60,000 nt of DNA from Nymphaea colorata. Taxonomy: Eukaryota; Streptophyta; Magnoliopsida; Nymphaeales; Nymphaeaceae. The notes beneath the pieces are model-generated. The model was not told the DNA's origin and made no database searches. It saw only the letters and a list, made by a program, of their open reading frames with translations. Positions 49,001-59,929 of the stretch are shown piece after piece. Where the stretch lies: assembly GCF_008831285.2 (NCBI RefSeq), contig NC_045141.1, positions 14,620,106 through 14,680,105 on the forward strand, in the 5' to 3' direction. Each line of letters begins with the position of its first letter. Within the stretch, counting starts at the first letter, position 1. Made by a program: the position numbers and the translations under genes.

Positions 49001-52000
49001 CTGACCACTTATTGTTTTATTCTTTTTTATTCTTGAATTTTCTGTTCATTGTATTTTTCCTGTGTTGCATCTTTTTATTATCTTTAATGTAATATGACAA
49101 ACAAAGAAAAAGAATCTCTCAAACTACTACAAGTTCAGGTTGTGGATCAGCTATATCTACTGCACATGAAGACCAACCATTTTGGTCATAAGTAGAAAAG
49201 AAAGGGAAAGCTCCTGGAGATGGTGGAAATGTCATCTTTGCTTATTCTTTTTGCGGGAAAGAGTTTAATGGATCATATACAAGAGTGAAAGTGCATCTGT
49301 TAAAAATCAAAGGGCAAGGAATTCAAGTATGTAGACATATAACAAGTGTTTGGATCAGTTGAAGGAAGAACTCTATGAGAAGAAGAAAATGATGGCATTT
49401 GGTTTTATTGACATTCCTACAGTTTTACATGATGATGTTAAGGATGATCCAAAAAAAAGAAAGGCTGATGCTACTCAAAAATCAATTAAGGAGTCATTCG
49501 GTTTACAAGGATGACAAGAATCAGATCTAAAAGTGGCAACATTTTTCTATGCTAACTGCATACCATTTAATGTAGTTAGGAGTCAATATTGAAGGGATTA
49601 GTTAAATCTATTGCAAACTGCAACTTGCCTGGGCATGTTCCCCTTAGTTTTGAAAGGCTTCATGTTAAGAGTATCAAAAGTTTGCTTGAGAGAAATATGG
49701 AGTTTCTATTCTCTCTGATGGCTAGATAGATATACAAAGGTGTTCTCTTATTAATTTTATTGCAACTTCAACAAATGGACAATCTTCTTAAAAGTGATAG
49801 ATGCATCTGGCGAATAAAAAAGTGTTGACTGTTTGAAAGGATTTTTCGTGGAAATAATTGAAGAGGTGGGGAAAGATAAGGTTGTCCAAATAATTATTAC
49901 AGACGATGCAGCTATATGTAGAGCAGCTGGTATTGGTGTAGAACATGATAATCCTCATATCTTTTGGACATCTTGTACAGTCCAATCTAAATTTGGCTCT
50001 TAAGAATATATGAAATCCACCAACTAAAGAGCAAGATCCTCATGTTTATGAATTATGTTCATCGATTGCAGACTTGAAAAAGGATGTGAGGAACTTTAAA
50101 ATTTCATAGTAAATCAGCAACATGTACTTTTCATTTATAAAAGCATCCTGATCTAAAGTTGTTAAGAATTGCACGTTTTGCATCTTTAATTGTTGTAGAC
50201 AAAATGATGAAAATGGTTAAAAGTGCATTGATCAATACAGTGACTGATGATGATTGGAATTTCTATCGTACTGATGATGATCACAAAGCACAAGTAATCA
50301 AAAAATTGATTATTGATGACAAGTGGTGGGATAGAATCTTTTATCGTCTTGCATTCACAGGGCCTATTTGGGAGATGTTGAGAGTTTTTTATTGTGATAT
50401 TTCAACGTTGCATTGTGTTTATGAGATGTGAGACAGTTCAATGTGAAGCAGGAGCAGGAACAACAGATCCCTTCATGATAAAACAGATCAAATTTGCAAA
50501 TTAGTTGTTACCATTTTGTTCATCAAACAACTGCAATTAGAACTCAATAGTCAAATTTTCACCTTATTTTTCCAATGCAGCCAGGTAGAACAATAGCTAT
50601 TATTCAGTTCTTCCTGTCATCCACTAAACCATCTTAAGGCCATGCATTGGAATAGTTGGCACATGTCAGAGCTGCTTATGAATATAAAGTTAAACCTTCT
50701 TCAACTTCAGTCTGGTTATGTTGACAGTCTTACAGTTGTTTAAAATATGAACTAATGGTCAATTAGTTCTTAGTAGTTCTGCTTAATAAGACAGGCAAGT
50801 CCTGCTGCAATGGAGCCTTGTTCATCTAAACACAAAAAGAAAATTTGGTAAGTTGCCCTGGTAATGAAAAATTGAGCATTATGTATATTCATGTTGAGTT
50901 AGTAAACCAGATGTCAGGTGCTTGATCATATAGTTTATTGTCCTTTTCTTACCAGTTGGGGTGTTTCATGATAAAGTTCATTAAGCCAACACCTGATATT
51001 ATTCAGTACCTGATTCTTAGCTTCACAAAATTTTAATGGACACAACCAATCTCAACATCTACAGAGATCAATGTAAAGTTAAAATCGACATCTCAGATTG
51101 ATCGCTGTTATTTTTCCTTTCCCCTTTCCAGATCAAGCTCAGCTTGTATTCTTCTGTATAATTCACATTTTTTCATGTTATGTCCAGATCTTTATCCACA
51201 TTTGACTCCATGAGTGCCATTAGGTATTTAGACAAAAATATCAGCCAGTCTTGGTGATTATAAAACCATTGCACAAATTGACTTCAAATAAACAACCCAT
51301 GCAATTGGTTTCCTACCCCAGCCTGTTATGCAAGACAGAGAAATGTCCTAAACTGTTAAATTACTTTTACATTATTGAAAAGGTTTGTATTATACACAAG
51401 GCATTACTTGATCACATGAGATGAAGTAAAACAAGGAGAACGTAAATTAGCAGAACAGCCACTTGAAGCAACACAATATAAGAAATCTTTCAAAGTGATG
51501 TCCAAGTTGGATCATGCACAGATGAAAGCAACCAGTTGAACAAACTCCATAATGCCAACCTTGTCTTCAAACTAACACAAAAAACTATGACTATGAACGA
51601 TGCCTTCTTTAACATCATTGGAATATCTTGATATAGGTCATGACGACAAACATTTTTTGTCTTACAGGTACAGGTTGATTGCAGGGTCAACCTCTTATGG
51701 CTTAAGGATCTGAAGAAAAAACGGCAGTCGAGAATATCTACCTACACCCATCCTAATACCATAAACAAGCCTAGAACCACACAGTGAGCAATAATCAGTT
51801 ACCGAGAAGTGCCTTATTCAAGCAATTTTGTCTTTAAATAATTTATAAATGGTAAGGTTTTGTACTCAAGGACATTTTCCTGCAATATTTTTCGTTCATT
51901 GAAAAGACCATTTCTTTCACAGCTCAATCATGTTCAACAATAACAGTTTCCACCAGATGTCTAGTGTCAAAGAAGAAGTACAAATATTCCCTGCAGGAAG

Positions 52001-55000
52001 ACAAGATGAAAGATCATGGATAATCTTATAAAGGTTCAACAAAATGCCCCTTCAAGTTGCTCAGAGTTATCTGTGCATATCTTATATTACTATACAAAGC
52101 TGTACCCATTTTACTTCATATACCAGTATTTGAACTTCAAAAATGCATTTCTGCTTGTTCAGCTGGATAAGTAATATGCTGCAGATTTTCTTGGGTTTAT
52201 TATCTAATGCACTGACATTCCATGAATTTGCCTAAATTTTAAGTCAGAAATGTGGTTTCAAATTCTTTATTTGTTATATATTTAATGGACCTAAAGATTC
52301 TAAACAATATGTGAAAGTTTAGTTTCAGTAGGTGCGTAATTATTTGTTGGGCATGATTATTTTGATCACTCGTTTAACTACAATTATGTGTTGATCCAAC
52401 ATTAGCTTGACAAAATATAGCTTATGAACAAACTATATTACCAGTAACTTCTGCACAATCGTCAATTACCAACAGCCGAATCGCCAATTTATGGAAGTTT
52501 GGAACTATTTGTGACCCAATAGGTTTACTTTCAAGATGGCAAGATGCAACTGATTCAACATGATATGCTTTTTAAGAATAGGCTTAGTCTTTTACGTGTA
52601 TTCTAGTCTCAAATAAAAAGGCAAGTTCAAAACTAGAGCCACCTTAAATAAGCCATTGGGCATAGAAAGCTTAAGCCTTTACTGTCATGCACAAATGAGA
52701 CCAAATGAACACAGATGCCTCTATTTGTATCTTAACACAATAACAGATTTGGCAGGCCTAACACAAGAAAGTTTCTTGCTTACCCTTCGGCTATCAAATT
52801 CAGAACTAAGGATATAATTAAGTCTAAGCAGAAGAGTGTCAGGTTATCAAGTAATCAATGTTAAAAATGGAAGACTCTAAATCCTCTATGGCCTGTGATA
52901 AAACTCACTCACTTTCTGACTCCTGAACCTTTTTTGCGGTTGCAGCGAGATCACATGATTCAGCTAAAAGATTAAATGTTCTCAAAAACAATGTCAATCG
53001 GAATTAGTATATATCTTGAAGCAATACCTCTTCCTTTAAGTTGTGTGACACGATATAATTAGCAGGTCTTAAATGGAGGGATGATAATCGCTTATGACAA
53101 AAGGATATTGTTTTAACAGTCCCTTTTCATGGGTATTCCAATATTTCACGAAAAAAAATTGTGAGCTCGACAAGTTATTGGCATGTCCACTAATTACATG
53201 TATGACTCCTTTCCCACAAGAATTACTAAAAACTTACTGTATGAACATCATCATTGACTCGGATTGAATTTAAACGTATTTTCATACTTCTATTTTTTTA
53301 CAACATCTAATACCCAACTAGCTTCACAACACAAGTGCCGTGGAATAAATTCTTAGCAAAGATCTGTAGAAATTATAGAAGTAAAAAAATTCATGATTGA
53401 AAGTTCTTAATACATCAATTAAATAGGCCATTTAGTGAGATCAATAAGTCGATTGCTCGTATTTGAACTACTGTATCCAAAAAAGAAATGGGACACTAAC
53501 TCTTTGTAGAAGCTTAACAATTTTACAAATGAAATAGACCTCAATTTTTTTTATTAGCCTTTCAAACAGATCAAAGTTGCTTGTTGTTTAAAAAGGTACC
53601 CCCTTTCTAAAGGTTTGCTTTTGTTACTTAGCTAGAGGAGGTATCACTCTCTTTAACATTTTTGCATGTCTTGAATAACAAGAAAAATGATTAATAGAAG
53701 ATACAGAACTACTGATATCCTCATATCTGATTATCCATCAAACTTTGTTTCTCAATGTGCATTTCTTATCTACTTGACAAGAAACAGACAAAAAATTGAA
53801 CGAACTATAAAAATTAACTATATTCATTGATTGGGGTCAACAAACTTAAGACACGTCTTCTCTTTCATGACCAGAATATCATTCATCTTCTTGGCTTCAG
53901 GTAGAATTGTGGTAGCTAATTCTAGAGGAAACAATACCAAAACCATGTCTGACTCTTGAACTTGGTTTTCAAAATTCAAGCATGTGTTGTAGCTTTTCAT
54001 ATGTGGAAATGATTTGGGAACAATTTGTTAAGTAGAAATTTGTATAAAAATGATGTCATATTAAAGTAAGCTTAATTAGATTACTCAACAGCCTTTTTGC
54101 TAGAAGGCAAGTTAAGGTCTGTTAGAATGGGAACTTGGGTCAACTTGGGTTATTACACAATTTCAACCCTAAGGCCTAGGGTCCGAGGACTCCCTCTCCT
54201 TAAAGGTGTAGTTTGTAACATCATGTATGCAGGAATGACTTGGGAGTTGGGAATGATCATATATTTAAGAAACTTGTACAACATTGTATCTGTAAATATC
54301 TGGACGTAGTTAATACCTTTTGTCCTCTCTTATGGCTTCTTTTTTCAGTGCTGAAATCAAAACTGTCAGGCAGGTTAGGATCCACAGGCTAGCTACTTTG
54401 GTGAATTCTGGTTGGTCATTGCACACATATTCCATAAGGAGGATATCCCATCTACCAGATTAATGATGAAAGGTGTCCATAGTTGGCAAACCCGTGCTCG
54501 GAGCGAATTGACTTGTCAACTCGGTCGAGTATTCAAATAACCATAATGTATGTTTACTGCAGCAGAATCGGGCGTGTCAGGGACAAGTTGGGGCAAGTCA
54601 GCCAAACCTTGACTTGTGGCTGGATTTGCAAATGATCTGAGCTGACTCGGGCAATTCCCGAGTCAGACCGGCGAGTTTGGCAACTATCATGGTGTCCACA
54701 AAAACTATCATGGTGTCCACAAATGCTTGGGCCAAACTACCATGATGCCTTTTAGTTTTGGTTCGTTGGCCTTTTGGGTGTCAAACTGAAGCATAATTGA
54801 TAATATAAGTGGGGTAAGGATTTTGCCCAAGTGTGGGCTCAGGTCAGGTCCAGAAATGGTCAGTGCACGGATGCTTCCAAATTACTATTTTCCAAGAATT
54901 TATACAAATTAGGTTAACGATCATTTAGCAAGTGAACAATTTCTGTCAAGCTTCTTAGGTTTTTTATACAGTTGTTTCCAGGTGAACAATCACTATGTCA

Positions 55001-58000
55001 ATGTGGTGGTGTACTTTCTAGAATATTGATTTTTTGCAAATGTCACTGCAACTTTTGATCTACAAGAAAATGGGTGAATCAAAGTTTTCAATAACTAAAA
55101 AGTAAACCGAAAATTACATATAGGCTATCATCACGTGAAATCAACAAGGCCATGCCACATTAAAATGATCAGGCCAATGCCGATGATGATAATTTTCCCA
55201 TCTAAGATGCTTGCAGGTACAAGATTAAAACTGGCAACAAGCATCAATTGATAAGGAACATTAATGAAGTGCAGATACAGAAGGATGGTAAACAAAAATA
55301 GAAGTAATGAAAAATTTCCATGTGCCAAACTTTCTATTGAAAACTTATTGTCTTAGAGTGATATGCTGCAAATGTTAGTTGAAGATTCCATCTCTTTTGT
55401 CATGTTGCAAACTGGCAACAGTAATTCGTCTATTTTGGGTAGTAACAAAGCAGCATAATCCAACACAATCTAACCAGATACTTCTGGCTCTGCACACCTG
55501 GAAACAGCACTAAGGATCTGCAATACTGGTGATATCGATACTGAAAACCCTCCAAACAGATAATTATGATTGTAGGCACTTAAAAAATGTCTCAAATTAT
55601 TACGGCACTATCATGCTGCTAAATAGCACTTTGGAAAATTGTCACGTTAAGGATTAGAATGATGAAGAAAATAAAAATATTTCACCAAAGATAGACAAGC
55701 CTGATGCTAATGTAGCCTTATGGACATTGCAGCTAAGCCCATTACTTACACAAGGGCTTGACATTCTTGGGTGGTAAAGTACACAACTATAGGCATCACA
55801 TTCATAGAATAGATTGTGTTGATAGTTTGTTTCTGTACAATAATCGAACATGAAACTAAGCAGGACCAGTTGTCAAGCTCAATATCTCAAAATTTACTTT
55901 CCACCACTCGTATAAATACGTAACATTTATTTTCATGATTTATAACTAAAGATGTCTTAATATAATAAAAAAATGACATGATCCACGACCATGTGAGATA
56001 TGTTAGATGACCCCAAGCTCACACAGAATATCATTTGAAGCCTGACAAATAGACCAGCATTAAAAATTGTTTTTTCACAAGGATCTTACTGTTTTATTCT
56101 CCTAGCTCAAATTCAGTAAAAAGGACAAGTCTAATAATAGTTGCCCATATAGTACCCTGAGTATTTGGCAACAGTGCATAGTGTTGCTTAGATTACCTTC
56201 CGGCAATGAGAACCATTTTTTATTTTTAACCGCAAATGCATCATATTTTTAGTTTAAAAAGAAGCACACCTTAATTGTAAATAAGAAAGGAACAACAAAG
56301 AAATATGTTAATAAAACTCAAAAAAATATGTGTTGATTCTTTTCCTTTTTCATTACAGATGTGAACACAGAAGACTAGCCAGGTTCAGGTCCTACCTCCA
56401 AGACTAAAACCACAATAGGTGATGGCTAGACTGAGAAAACTTCTAATCAAGTTGTAACAGCAACTAAAATTTATTCTGTTGCATTCATCTCCAGATGCCA
56501 GATGAGGAAACTGTTCCTGACAAGATTTTCTAAGTGGTTTCTTTATGAACCCAAAAAATCCCATAACTCTTCAATCTATTCTTGCATCAACGACTATACA
56601 GGTGTGACTAGTGTACCCATCAAGTTCACTTCAATTAAAATGTATACTGGATACCCATTACCCACTAAAACTTTACATGCAGAATCTTTCAATACATCTA
56701 ACAGTTTACAAAGATGAATTACAACATAAAATACTTGACCAACCAATATTTTATATAATAATAAAGATCCAAAGATACTGGTTTTCAGTTTTGATCAATA
56801 ACCATCACAAATCGTGGGGTAAATGCAATAAAATTCATCTCTTCGGACTTTCATAGCCTCTATGTCCAAATTTCTTGACATTAACTTATTAAAGATAATA
56901 TTTTGTGAAAAAAAAATTTCCACTATAAAAAAGAAAAGGATACTCTTCAACAGGCATTTATCACTAATGGAACAAGAATTTTACTGTAAAATAAACATTT
57001 CTAATGCTTTATGTATGTTTATACATAAATACATAAACTTTGTCAAACACAGAACTGCTGAATATTGCAATATTTCAAAAGAAAATGAAGTGTGAATAAT
57101 TAATCCATACATGAAAATGAAGAGGTTAACAAATAAAATAAAGGACCTCTTGAAGTAAGCGACTGTTGCAACGGTTAAAGATGCATTTAGTTGTAAGAAA
57201 CCATTCCAAAGTGCCTCCTGAGATGATGGTACTGCATTCTTGTCGTGAAGATTAACTATCCCAGCCAATGAAGAGCAAGGAAGGTCTTTTTGGCCCTTAC
57301 GCTCTTCACTATCATGAGAATTTGGACCCTGGTATTTCCTGGACGAAGCGTGCTTCATATTTTCAGTTTCTGAATCATTTTGGCCAGTCTGTTGGTTTAA
57401 ACTTCTCAGCTCAGAACCCTCAGATGAGGCATTACTGTTATTTGAATCTATTTCCATCAAGCAGCCACAATTAATGGCAGAAACTGCGTTGCCAACTAGT
57501 CCCAAAACATGCTGGGCATCCATTATAGTTTGTGTGGACTTTGAACTTATGCAGCGACCAATAGCAGCTTGACGACAGGTTTTTTTGAAATGTGGCTGAA
57601 AGTTACCAGAACTACCATTAGCAAATACAGATGATTGAGAAACCTCAGCGTGAGCATCTGAAAGTTTGTTGGCACTGGTAGCACCTAGACCTTCATTATT
57701 ATTGTTGAAGCTGACAGAAGATGCTTTGTCTCTTATGTTTGGATGGTCCAGATTATCCAATTCTATACCCAATCCTTGAGCATTCTGGCTAACATTGACA
57801 GCTGAATTCATGTTTTTGTAGCTCAAATGGTACAAGTCCTTATCAAGCAAAGGACTTACCGATGAAGGCTGCAACCCTGGACGTGATATCATTTCTGAAG
57901 TCTTCATAGGTGTGAAATAGTGAGGAGGAATAATGCTGCCTGCATCCATGAGAGACGACGTGCTTGCAGGAACACAATCCTTTCGACCAGAAACCATTCC

Positions 58001-59929
58001 ACGACTATAACTAGAAAAAGATGTAGCACTTCCCACATGAATATCTTTTACACCAGGATATGACAGGGGCGTTTTGCCTTGACTTTCATGAGATAGACCA
58101 CATGGTTCTTGTTGTACATCTGAGAAAGAACCCTTCATGGATCAGTTGAAGAAAGAAAATGGCTCCACAGGAGGAGCAAGATTTTACGTGGAGGGCCAGG
58201 AATATGAGTATTTAAGACCGTGAATTTATGAATACCAAATCCAGGAGAGGCATTCTCACCTTGGGGCAATAGGAAATTGTGATTTGACATCCTCCCTGCA
58301 GCATGCCCCTGCAGATTTTCTCCAAGGAGTGTTCCATTAATTATATCATTATCAGTACCTCTTTGGGCAGCAAGTTCCTGATTCCTTTCCTCACTCTGAG
58401 ATAATTTTTCATAATAAGAATCACTCATGTGTCCCAAGCATGCAGCTTTTCTTTTATTTGATGAGTCCCCCACAGAACGTTGCTGAGCAATAACATAATC
58501 GTGAAGTGGAACAGGATCCATTAAAAACTGCTCTGTGAAAGCTCTGCGTTTTTCAGTACAAAGTTAACATGTATTGGAGTACAAAATCATCATGAATCAT
58601 GTTAATCGTGCCATTTGTCTCCTATTACATGATACTGACATTTTTAGGGCTGTAGCAAGAAGGTCAAAGTTTATTAAAGTAGGACATGAATTGACTTGCA
58701 TATTATCCCTTTATGTATTCAAAGGATTGTCATAACTACCAGTGATATTTTCAAATTATTGTGATGACATCACCATCAAACAAATGAAACAAAAAAAAAA
58801 GTGAATTAATCATGAAATTATGAAGATATCGCCATAATGAAGATTTGCAAGAAAACATGTCTGTGTCCAAGCTCGCATGTTTCATAGCTGTATGCTACTC
58901 ACAGCAAGTTGATAGCATCTTCAAAAAGCCAATTGCTGTGTCTTTATTCGTAGAGTCCACTTTCATTTCAAGCTTTCGAAAGAGAAATCATGAAGCAGAA
59001 ATTTCTCCCTAAGAATGGAACGTATATATGCCATCATTCAAAAGATGCTCCACATTCGGGTTTCACATTGTGAGCATTGACTTCAGTGAATCATAACTCC
59101 CATTTGAATCAGTTAATTCCTGAGGATTAGCAAATAAAAGAACAGTTAAAAAAAAGTAGTAGGTACGTCAACGAGAAAAAAAATAAAAATTACAACAATA
59201 ATGGGTAGTCAGGTATACAGCATTTTATGCAGATAACAGGACAGGAATAGAGTATTTTATTCATTTATACAGCAGCGGTACAAATTTGAACAAGGCAGTT
59301 GTACGGACTAAAAGATAGTTTAAGGGCATACCAAGATACTACAATAAATACATAAATGACATGTTGAAAGGCATGAAAACTAGAGCAACCACCCAACGAC
59401 GAACAACCCAATCTAGCAAAAATACAGGTCGACCTCAGCATGCCTGAGACATGAATTCAAATTCAACTCGTAAAACGCAACAAATAACGCAAGCACAGCC
59501 ATATTGAAACACACACATTCAAAAGAACGCGAGGAAAGGGAGAAGGGTCGAGAAGAAGAAGAAGAAAGCAGCAAAAAAAATGTCGAATGAAAATGGAAAA
59601 ACCCGAGAACGACGATAAAAAGAAGAAGACGAAAAAAGGAGTAGCCCCAGCAGCAAAAGCACACGAAAAGAAGCAACACCAAGCGGCAGGAGGACGAAGA
59701 AGAAGGAAGCAACAAGAGAGAAGAGGAGGAAGAGAACTACGAAGAAATGGAGAATCAGCAACAGAAGGACGAGCTCTAGTGAAGCCACTGAAGAACGAAC
59801 AGCAGCAGATTGAAGGTAGAAGATAGAAAAAGGAGAGTGTGAGTGTGTGCTTGCGTACCTCGAAACCGTGAAAGGTGGGCGCTGGGCTGATTCTTCCTCT
59901 TCTTTCAAGGTGAATATGGTAGTTTTCAT
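37013..59929 (-). CDS. SPOC-domain protein split by a 17.5 kb intron
   Basis: Six exons (59859-59929, 58260-58543, 57147-58119, 39506-39626, 38616-38675, 37013-38542) join in phase with GT-AG junctions into 1013 codons. The ATG at 59929 follows an in-frame TAA. The SPOC domain (about residues 421-565) is assembled from four exons: [25 protein letters not shown]...[25 protein letters not shown], then [15 protein letters not shown] and [12 protein letters not shown]. It resembles the SPOC part of plant TFIIS-central/SPOC proteins (At5g25520, At5g11430). The disordered C-terminal tail carries the acidic motifs [10 protein letters not shown] (about 737-746) and [14 protein letters not shown] (about 875-888), which I recall from the same family. 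No TFIIS-central or PHD domain is visible in residues 1-420. SPOC domains bind partner proteins, including phosphorylated RNA polymerase II tails, so a nuclear role is inferred. Exon 1 is the least certain. Confidence 0.85.
40858..40946. repeat. Left half of an older repeat split by the Copia insertion
   Basis: GATCCCAACTGTAACAACCC...AAACTAACCCAAG here continues after the Copia element at 46072-46175 (ATAAACCCTGGAAAATTTCTC, AAAATCTTCAATGTTGGA). A second copy with the same order (GATACCAGTTGTAACGACTG ... ATAAACCTAAAAAATTCTTA) lies unbroken at 46676-46865. Confidence 0.45.
40947..41233 (-). repeat. 3' LTR of the Copia element
   Basis: This 287-bp LTR runs TG...CA and includes a 9-bp stem GGATCGGGT (41188-41196)/ACCCGATCC (41205-41213) around an 8-nt loop. 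The partner LTR carries the same stem with one base changed in the loop. Confidence 0.97.
41228..42412 (-). pseudogene. Copia reverse transcriptase (palm onward) and RNase H
   Basis: The open frame 3' of the TAG at 42410-42412 starts with QPPGYS and [12 protein letters not shown]. It holds the catalytic YVDD of reverse transcriptase, then [38 protein letters not shown] and [10 protein letters not shown] of RNase H, and the C-terminal [11 protein letters not shown] and IADLFTKGL. This part is itself intact. It is separated from the fingers region by stop codons. Confidence 0.93.
41234..41246 (-). other. Polypurine tract of the Copia element
   Basis: ACTTGAGGGGGGC on the minus strand directly precedes the 3' LTR, the usual Copia plus-strand primer position. 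Confidence 0.85.
42410..42937 (-). pseudogene. Copia reverse transcriptase N-terminal part, three stop codons
   Basis: The frame carries [57 protein letters not shown] and [19 protein letters not shown]. It is interrupted by TGA at 42935-42937, TGA at 42608-42610 (between GSID and YKARLVA, normally Arg) and TAG at 42410-42412 (before QPPGY, normally Gln or Glu). Each stop is one C-to-T step from CGA or CAG. Confidence 0.9.
43042..44250 (-). pseudogene. Copia integrase
   Basis: The GAG-pre-integrase part ([17 protein letters not shown] and [11 protein letters not shown]) is followed by the DDE core: D in YSDVWGP, D in FQCDGGGEF and E in NGIAERKH. The C-terminal [18 protein letters not shown] and HVVFDES follow. 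The frame is shifted relative to gag-protease near 44250 and to the reverse transcriptase linker near 43075. All catalytic residues are present. Confidence 0.92.
44250..45554 (-). pseudogene. Copia gag and protease
   Basis: The 434-codon frame (likely natural start MDQPAPS near 45536) contains a UBN2-type gag ([38 protein letters not shown]), the zinc knuckle [16 protein letters not shown] and the protease active site [12 protein letters not shown] missing base after VPSVKKNII brings an early TAG. The next frame resumes immediately. Confidence 0.93.
45771..45783 (-). other. Primer-binding site (initiator tRNA-Met)
   Basis: TGGTATCAGAGAC directly follows the 5' LTR in element orientation. It matches the canonical TGGTATCAGAGC for 11 bases. 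Confidence 0.92.
45784..46071 (-). repeat. 5' LTR of the Copia element
   Basis: This 288-bp LTR is about 97% identical to 40947-41233. The conserved hairpin stem is at 46026-46034/46043-46051. TTATT follows it. Confidence 0.97.
46676..46865. repeat. Unbroken second copy of the repeat hit by the Copia element
   Basis: This copy starts GATACCAGTTGTAACGACTG and includes ACATAAACCTAAAAAATTCT and TTTTCAATATAAGAC. Its order parallels 40858-40946 plus 46072-46175. The TGTAAC start could be an LTR-like edge, but the class is unresolved. Confidence 0.4.
49163..50431 (+). pseudogene. Decayed hAT transposase (BED finger and DUF659)
   Basis: A BED-finger remnant lies at about 49215-49340 ([25 protein letters not shown], with Tyr in place of the first Cys, then [14 protein letters not shown]). 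DUF659-like pieces follow: [20 protein letters not shown] and [10 protein letters not shown] (49850-49990), then [24 protein letters not shown] and [11 protein letters not shown] (50159-50431). Many stops and frameshifts break it, and the C-terminal dimerisation domain was not found. It is antisense to the host gene. Its 5' part may reach back to about 48430. Confidence 0.8.
54097..54309 (+). other. Open frame in a possible LTR-like fragment
   Basis: The sequence TGTTAGAATGGGAACTTGGG ... CTCCCTCTCCTTA ... GTACAACATTG resembles a short LTR in composition and start. I found neither a matching partner nor a target duplication. The 70-codon frame has no known motif. Confidence 0.2.
54480..54690. 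mobile_element. Small hAT-type MITE with 8-bp duplication
   Basis: The ends ATAGTTGGCAAACCCG (54479-54494) and CGAGTTTGGCAACTAT (54672-54687) are inverted with 14 of 16 matches. The 8-bp direct repeat GGTGTCCA flanks it at 54472-54479 and 54691-54698. The interior has CGAGTC/GACTCGG words like those of the 19605 repeat. It is non-coding. Confidence 0.7.
54682..54723. repeat. 21-bp tandem duplication across the MITE's right junction
   Basis: Units 54682-54702 and 54703-54723 are identical. Each starts AACTATCATGG and ends GTCCACAAA. Each includes the last bases of the MITE and the GGTGTCCA target copy, so the duplication arose after insertion. Confidence 0.85.

Larger units (their letters stand above)
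39627..57146 (-). other. SPOC-gene intron 3, 17.5 kb
   Basis: The donor AAGAG|GTCCTT (weak beyond GT) and acceptor TTGTGCAG split a Ser codon (AG|T) inside the SPOC domain. The intron contains a Copia element, the older repeat it hit, a hAT transposase relic on the opposite strand and a hAT-type MITE. The remaining stretches (46.9-48.4, 50.5-54.4 and 54.8-57.1 kb) are AT-rich with no element I recognise. Confidence 0.85.

Noticed and set aside
58903-58966. Candidate SPOC-gene exon [18 protein letters not shown]
   Set aside because: It looks protein-like and has a GTGAGT donor, but it leaves one base that creates a stop or a wrong phase with every acceptor near 58528-58546. It could still be a leader exon.
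59044-59119. Candidate exon [17 protein letters not shown]
   Set aside because: Joining it to exon 1 (leftover AG) gives an immediate stop, and no downstream partner keeps it open.
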